From Pseudolabrys sp. (GTDB lineage Bacteria; Pseudomonadota; Alphaproteobacteria; Rhizobiales; Xanthobacteraceae), in the NCBI GenBank assembly GCA_030651965.1, contig JAUSBQ010000202.1, positions 1 through 36,452 on the forward strand: 36,452 nucleotides of DNA. Reading direction: 5' to 3'. Under the pieces are notes generated by a model. The model was given only the letters and a program-made list of their open reading frames with translations. It was not told the DNA's origin and made no database searches. Positions 32,327-36,452 of this stretch are shown piece after piece (within the stretch, counting starts at the first letter, position 1; every line of letters begins with the position of its first letter). Position numbers and translations under genes: made by a program.

Positions 32327-32822
32327 GCCCTTTTGGCAAGGGAAGAGCTTCGTCCTGACGCTGGGAGTTCAATTTCGATACTATCTCCAGCCAGAGATGC
32401 ATGAAGGGAGCAGTAGTTACCGCGTAGGACCGATCGGCGATTCGAAGATTTCATCCGCGGCCCTTTGGAAGAATCTAGATTACGAGGTCCGGAACAACGG
32501 CCGGATTGCAAGACCAAGCGACCCGCCGACTGCAACTGTGCAGATCACCACCGGCGACCTGGGCGTTGTCGGATATCCCCCAATGGACACCTACAATCAG
32601 ATCACCTTCCTGAGTGCCAACACCTCGGGCGACTATATTCTCTTTATCGACGCGCTTGCCATCGGGCTCGCATTTTCGCCGAGGTATTATATGGTTGTCG
32701 CTACGGTCGCCAATCTCTCCGTGGACAACAGAGAGGTTTGGTCGCGCACGTACCGAGCATCCAATTCAGTACTCGAAGAGGGATTCATAGATGAGCACAA
32801 ACTTTCAGTCAAATTAGGGTGA
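32256..32822 (+). CDS. Unrecognised protein of the element (188 aa)
   Basis: An open frame from ATG 32256 to TGA 32820-32822. The next gene's ATG follows three bases later, which supports translation of both as one operon. The sequence has no signal peptide, P-loop or known catalytic motif. A strand-rich middle (TATVQITTGDLGVVGYPP, YNQITFLSANTSGDYILFIDALAIGLAFSPRYYMVV) suggests a beta-rich fold. The first ~45 residues overlap the opposite small gene and may not be translated; ATG 32304 or 32397 are alternatives. No function is assigned. Confidence 0.55.
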   Translation: MSRISLFDKTISAPAPMPIAGARTPFWQGKSFVLTLGVQFRYYLQPEMHEGSSSYRVGPIGDSKISSAALWKNLDYEVRNNGRIARPSDPPTATVQITTGDLGVVGYPPMDTYNQITFLSANTSGDYILFIDALAIGLAFSPRYYMVVATVANLSVDNREVWSRTYRASNSVLEEGFIDEHKLSVKLG

Positions 32823-32825
32823 TAA

Positions 32826-33587
32826 ATGCCAACGAAGGTTAAGTACGACCTGCGGCCATACATTGAATCCATCAAGGCGTTTCGGGGCGAGCTAATGGCC
32901 CATGCCGAAGCGAGGGAGGCTTTTCCGATCGAGCGAATTTTTCAACTTTTGCCAATCAATGTGATTACTCCTGGAGGCCGCGCCCTCGTTGAGAGCCGAG
33001 GCAACGGACTATTCGACTTACAGAAGCGTGCAGATGGCAGTTTTTTTTTCAAAAGCGATTCATCTCGACCCGATGCCGACAAAATAACGTTTCGCGATGA
33101 CTGTCTTGGGGAAATCGAAACAACCATTCCGCAAGTCCTGTCGTTCTCATACACGCCAGGCGAAGAGATACAGCTAGTAAGCGCTGACCAAGAGGTAGTG
33201 GTTCACAAGATCGAACGCCTTGCCCAGCTTCCGCAGGAAGTCGTTGAAAAATTATTTCCGCTTCGACTTGTTTCGTTCGCTATCTCGACCTCGCGGTTCG
33301 TAACGACATTCAAAGACCCGCAGAACTCGCTTTTCATACTTGACGGATTGATCCCAATCGGAGCGTCTCTGAAAGACTACATTTGCGAGAAGTGGTATGT
33401 CTGGGCGTATTCAAACGAGTTCGATCATTCTGCCTGTACGATCCAAAGATCATACGGAAAGAAGCCCGCGAAGAGCGCCTATGTAGCTCATGACGCAGCG
33501 ACGGAAGCCGAAGCAAAAAAATGGGCAACGGATAACCCTGACGTATGCCCAATCATCGAAAATGCTCCCGCAAAGCCTAGATCTTGA
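32826..33587 (+). CDS. Unrecognised protein of the element (253 aa)
   Basis: A clear open frame starting three bases after the previous stop (TGA TAA ATG), so the two are co-translated. It is a soluble, acidic-basic mixed protein with IESIKAFRGELMAHAEAREAFP at the start, a strand-rich middle, and a Lys/Ala-rich tail. A short aromatic stretch (CEKWYVWAYSNEFDHSACTIQRSYGKKP) stands out. I see no transmembrane helix and recognise no family. Paired cargo genes of unknown function inside a tRNA-targeted element are often defence or addiction modules, but nothing here proves that. Confidence 0.6.
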   Translation: MPTKVKYDLRPYIESIKAFRGELMAHAEAREAFPIERIFQLLPINVITPGGRALVESRGNGLFDLQKRADGSFFFKSDSSRPDADKITFRDDCLGEIETTIPQVLSFSYTPGEEIQLVSADQEVVVHKIERLAQLPQEVVEKLFPLRLVSFAISTSRFVTTFKDPQNSLFILDGLIPIGASLKDYICEKWYVWAYSNEFDHSACTIQRSYGKKPAKSAYVAHDAATEAEAKKWATDNPDVCPIIENAPAKPRS

Positions 33588-33932
33588 GTGCTCGCGCCAG
33601 TGATACACTTGTGACAGGAGCCGGAGGGTTCGCCGCTCGTCCTTTACGCATAACCCTGCGTGCCAGGTCTTTGCTGAACCCCTCGTGCGAGTGTTCAAAG
33701 ATTCAATATTTGAATCAACGGCTTCGAATGTGCTATATGAAGCACTCGCCACCCCCATCAAATCGACCACGACGGGGGCGGCGAGCTTCGGTGTAGCCGT
33801 CAGGTCGCTCGGTGTGGACCCGAGAAACCTGCCGCCCTGTGCCCGACCATGGATGGCCAGGTAGGTTAAGCGGGGGGCCTCGGGCCTCCCCACCGATTGG
33901 GGCCACGGATCGCGAGTCCGTGGCCCAATTCT
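33588..33932. other. Non-coding stretch with several palindromes
   Basis: No supported gene. Palindromes: GATTCAA-TAT-TTGAATC (33700-33716, perfect), GTGCT/AGCAC (33730-33734/33741-33745), CTCGCC/GGCGAG around 33744-33785, and GGGCCACGGA/TCCGTGGCCC (33900-33909/33917-33926). It separates the two-gene unit from the decayed recombinase gene. Confidence 0.5.
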
Positions 33933-33935
33933 TTA
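33895..33935 (+). terminator. Possible terminator hairpin
   Basis: The stem ATTGGGGCCACGGA with TCCGTGGCCCAAT has one bulged base and a 7-base loop. It is followed on the plus strand by TCTTT, a weak T-run. It lies directly against the stop of the recombinase gene, so it may serve transcripts from either side. Confidence 0.4.
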
Positions 33936-34994
33936 GTGCCGCACGTCTGCACGACCGTCCTCCTTGTCGGACGACGTAGACCCGCGTGAGGCGCCGTTTT
34001 TGACTGTGCTCGGAACGCCAGCGATCGTCGCAGCTTTGCGCCAATACCTGCGAAATTCCGCTGGCGTCCACGGAAGGTCAGTACTTTCACACCAAACAAC
34101 TGGACCAGTGGCCGGGAATTTATCGCGCTGTAGGGGACCATCGCCGCCTTGTGCAAGTCGCAATTCCTCAACGACCCTCTCCGAACTTTGAAGATCGATC
34201 ACGACTTCAACGCCCTGTTTGCTGGTCACATGCCGCAGTACAAACTTGTCGTCGATACCCTCCCAGCGAAGGCCGTATAGCCACTTGTTTCCCGCGTAGT
34301 GGATGTCCGAGTCTCCCGGTTCGGTATCGGGTACCCAAGTGCCTATGACATCGATCTGCGAGAGATCGAGGTCGGATTGAAGTGCCTGCGCCAACGCGAT
34401 CGAAGGGCGGTTTAGCTTTCGAGCTGCTGTGCGAATCGCATCGGCCTGCGCGCTGGTCAGCTTCTCGGCGGTGCTTTTGGGCTGAGAGAATCGCATACGG
34501 TGCAAAATCACGGACACACGTTCGCAGTGGGGATCGCGCAGAGTGTTGGCGCCGAAATAGATCATGATGCGAAAGATGCCGATCATCCCGTGCGCCATCG
34601 ATGCGCCCCGGGTGGCTACCCATCCGTCGTAAAGGGCCTGGATATCCTCGACGGTAAGGTCAGCAATTTTTCGAGGTCCGATTTCTGTCTCTATCTGTTT
34701 GATAACAGTAAGATAATGGCCACGGGTATTAAACCGTCGTTCAAGGAAGGACTTATCGTCGCGATATTTCTTTGAAAGTTCAGAAACTGTCAGTGAATTC
34801 AGCGAGTTATTAGAGTTCGTACCCGGCAGTTCTTCGGACGAAGAAGGTAATCGTGGCTCACCGTGAAGGCTCACAGCGACTTTCCGTAATCCGGTAAGCG
34901 CTGCTACTGCTTGGTCGATATCTGCAATAATCTGCGGGGAGCCCAGTTCGGCCCCCATTTCAGCTATAATCTCATGGATCTGTCGTCTTCCCAT
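33933..34994 (-). pseudogene. C-terminally truncated tyrosine recombinase (integrase)
   Basis: About 353 residues. The N-terminal and core-binding region (LTVSELSKKYRDDKSFLERR, RGHYLTVIKQIETEIGPRKIADLTVEDIQALYDGW) and the start of the catalytic domain (WLYGLRWEGIDDKFVLRHVTSKQG) match phage-type integrases. The frame ends at DGRADVRH. In related recombinases the H-x-x-R-like box and the Tyr nucleophile (H..T..Y) come after this point; the Tyr is absent and no other frame nearby restores it. The enzyme is thus expected to be inactive. The start is uncertain: ATG 34994 or TTG 35018, neither with a good ribosome site. Confidence 0.72.
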
Positions 34995-35101
34995 CGCAGT
35001 TGGAACATATCTTATCAATGGGTAGAGTCAATCGAAATTACTGAGCATCAGATTTTCATTACCGAACAAATGGAACTTTACACCTGTAGGCGCCACCCGC
35101 T

Positions 35102-35316
35102 TCATTCCTTGGTCGCTTCCTCCCAAGCATCGGCGCGCTTCGGACCTGGCTTTTTGAGGCGCCCTCGCGCATAGCCGGCCGACTGGCCGACCAATAGTAA
35201 CTCTACCCGGCGTTCCAAGAAGGCATTGGCAATTAACGTGGCCCGTAACGCCGCCACCGCATCGCCTCCGCATATAGCGAGCGCCTGCTCAACTGCGAGA
35301 ATGCTGGTTCAGCCAT
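35102..35316 (-). pseudogene. Frameshifted small gene, partner of the zinc-ribbon gene
   Basis: From ATG 35316 the first codons read MAEPAFSQ in one frame. The conserved-looking remainder (EQALAICGGDAVAALRATLI, then ANAFLERRVELLLVGQSAGYARGRLKKPGPKRADAWEEATKE) continues in the neighbouring frame to the stop at 35102. A single-base deletion near 35295 explains it: the total length, 215 bases, is one short of 72 codons. The ATG overlaps the stop of the upstream zinc-ribbon gene. The function of this small family is unknown to me. Confidence 0.6.
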
Positions 35317-35494
35317 GATTTCCCCCTCGTTTCTGACTTACCTGCTGCGTCGTTGGCGGCACACTGAAAGCCAGGCGGACCCGCCTCGACCCGCACCGGG
35401 GGCATTTCAGCCGGCTCTCCAATCGAGCAAGTGGGAAGTCCCGTCCACGCGTCCACACTACGTCTCCAAGTCGAGCACCCCGCCATACACGCAC
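35309..35494 (-). pseudogene. Partial zinc-ribbon protein gene
   Basis: Sixty-one codons from a GTG at 35494. The C-terminal half DFPLARLESRLKCPRCGSRRVRLAFSVPP carries one C-P-x-C knuckle and reads like the end of small zinc-ribbon proteins common in rhizobial accessory DNA. The expected first CxxC knuckle is missing: the sequence before DFPLAR (VWRGARLGDVVWTRGR) lacks it and runs into the IS1595 fragment, so the gene seems to have been cut or decayed. The stop overlaps the next gene start (ATGGCTGA). Confidence 0.55.
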
Positions 35495-35559
35495 TCCCGC
35501 ACGCGTTTCATGCCGTCGCGCGGTCCCCAGGCGCAGCGGACGGTAAACCCCTCCATAGC

Positions 35560-35949
35560 TGGCACGTCGACGGCACCACCCTTGCGACCCTTCTGCCGAT
35601 CATCCGCATGAACATCAGCCGCGAAAGCCACCTGATGACGGATGGAGCTAGCTGGTACAAGAACGTTGGCAAAGAATTCGCCAGCCACGGCAAGGTGAAC
35701 CACAAGGAAATGGAATATGCCCGTGGCGAGAGCACCACGAATACCGTTGAAGGCTACTTTTCGATTTTCAAGCGCGGCATGAAGGGCATCTATCAGCACT
35801 GCTCTGAGAAGCACCTGCACCGCTACCTGAGCGAATTTGATTTTCGCTACTCGCACCGCATCGCCCTTGGCGTCGATGATGCCGCCCGCGCCGACAAGGC
35901 GTTGCAAGGCATTACCGGAAAGCGCTTGATGTATCGGCAACCTCACTGA
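35560..35949 (+). pseudogene. IS1595-family transposase, 3' half only
   Basis: The encoded segment WHVDGTTLATLLPIIR, MTDGASWYKNVGKEF, YARGESTTNTVEGYFSIFKRG and SEKHLHRYLSEFDFRYSHR matches the C-terminal half of IS1595 (ISXO2-like) transposases, including the Asp of TDG and the N/E of NTVEG. The N-terminal half, with the zinc finger and first catalytic Asp, is absent; the sequence before 35560 belongs to the opposite-strand zinc-ribbon gene. Not mobile by itself. Confidence 0.8.
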
Positions 35950-36002
35950 GCCGAAAACGAATTGGCAGAAGATGAGACGATTTCAAAAATGGAGAAAACG
36001 TC

Positions 36003-36290
36003 ATGGCGCTTAGTCTCTACGAGGTCACATTCAACCCGCTTCGAAGCATTACTACGCATCGTGAATTAGTGTGGTCTCGGATGATGCTAAGTTTTAAGGA
36101 CTCAGAATCCGATTGTTTTCCGTTAGTTGAGCTAACTCTTCTCCAGACTGCGCGCCCTGAGACAACCATCGCCGAACTAGAGCGCGAAGGGACTGATCGC
36201 GCAAAGACCATCCTTCGGGCAGCGCTCGCCGCTCTCGAAGAGCGCGACGTAACGTCGATACTTCAAAAACAGGCTGAGACAGCCGACTAG
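36003..36290 (+). CDS. Unrecognised small protein of the element (95 aa)
   Basis: ATG 36003 is preceded by GGAGAAA at a good distance. The protein is soluble, acidic, with a helical C-terminal half rich in Ala, Glu and Arg (TTIAELEREGTDRAKTILRAALAALEERDVTSILQ). No motif is recognised. It lies between two transposase remnants, so it may be a cargo gene. Confidence 0.55.
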   Translation: MALSLYEVTFNPLRSITTHRELVWSRMMLSFKDSESDCFPLVELTLLQTARPETTIAELEREGTDRAKTILRAALAALEERDVTSILQKQAETAD

Positions 36291-36332
36291 TTTCGTTGGA
36301 AACGCCCATACCTTAGAGTCTGTCCGAAGAGA

Positions 36333-36452
36333 TCATACGGGATTGCATAGCTTTCTCAACATGAGCCTGATGGAGGCGAGACGCAGAAACGCGAGCGCCT
36401 TTCGATTGAGATTTTCCCAATCCTTTGCGAGCCGTCTGCAGCGCCCGAGCCA
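36333..36452 (-). CDS. IS5-like transposase, C-terminal end (runs off the window)
   Basis: The last 39 codons of a minus-strand transposase: RRLAKDWENLNRKALAFLR followed by LASIRLMLRKLCNPV and TGA at 36335-36333. This is the typical end of IS5-group transposases (DDE type). GAGTCTGTCCGAAGAG at 36316 is a likely outer terminal inverted repeat of the same IS. The start and other end lie beyond the right edge. Confidence 0.85.
   Translation of the reverse strand, partial: WLGRCRRLAKDWENLNRKALAFLRLASIRLMLRKLCNPV

Larger units (their letters stand above)
30893..36452. mobile_element. Left part of an integrated genomic element at tRNA-Thr
   Basis: Starts at the tRNA-Thr 3' fragment and runs off the window. 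GC and codon use drop compared with 1-30792. Content is a decayed tyrosine recombinase, unrecognised genes, a truncated IS1595-type transposase, a frameshifted small gene and an IS5-like transposase end. No conjugation or phage structural gene is seen in this part. The other boundary, with an intact tRNA-Thr(CGT), should lie to the right. Confidence 0.75.

Noticed and set aside
33450-33893. Minus-strand frame of 147 codons opposite the end of the 253-aa gene
   Set aside because: It overlaps a better-supported gene antisense and has no start signal or motif.

Overview
The window looks like a chromosomal segment of a GC-rich alphaproteobacterium of the order Hyphomicrobiales (Rhizobiales), most like the Bradyrhizobium / Rhodopseudomonas / Pseudolabrys side of the order. 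This rests on an IalB-family protein, an HWE-type sensor kinase, a CtrA-type site, an EcfG-type general-stress promoter, Hyphomicrobiales-style palindromic intergenic repeats and strongly G/C-ending codons. No 16S or marker phylogeny is available here, so the genus is inference.

Layout. Positions 1-16120 are mostly conserved housekeeping and stress genes in short units: a PAP2 phosphatase, rlmN, an IalB-family protein, a quinone oxidoreductase, a DUF1232 protein, phhB, a site-2-type protease with CBS domains, typA, a GNAT acetyltransferase, the yggT-DUF167-folD unit, tRNA-Ala(CGC), an HWE histidine kinase, a TerB-SDR pair, a DEDDh exonuclease and a TPR lipoprotein. Two non-coding stretches stand out. 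One is the typA leader (6733-6815). The other is a heavily structured region at 14361-14770.

Positions 16393-26482 form a metabolic island built around two nitrate/taurine-type (NitT/TauT) ABC importers. The plus-strand operon encodes ATPase, binding protein, two permeases and an alpha/beta hydrolase. The opposing operon encodes binding protein, ATPase, permease and a RidA-type deaminase. A MarR regulator is divergent from the second operon, with a palindromic operator between them, and is followed by a fumarase-superfamily lyase resembling carboxymuconate cycloisomerase. Together they suggest uptake and breakdown of a small organic, probably nitrogen-containing, compound; the substrate is not identifiable from sequence.

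Positions 26492-30792 hold an MFS transporter, a 43-codon membrane peptide with an EcfG-type promoter, a pair of ParA/MinD-like P-loop NTPases and a bicupin protein. From about 30893 to the window end the sequence changes character: lower GC, unrecognised genes, broken recombinase and transposase genes. This is the left end of an integrated element whose boundary is a 47-bp 3' half of tRNA-Thr(CGT). The intact tRNA should lie beyond the right edge.

The most unusual observations are: (i) a ~80-90 bp element starting exactly at the CCA of both tRNA loci, with stems preserved by compensatory changes; (ii) the EcfG-driven 43-aa peptide; (iii) a structured RNA candidate at 14361-14575; (iv) a TypA protein whose G4 motif reads NKVY instead of NKxD; and (v) the two-importer catabolic cluster with its nested MarR operator.
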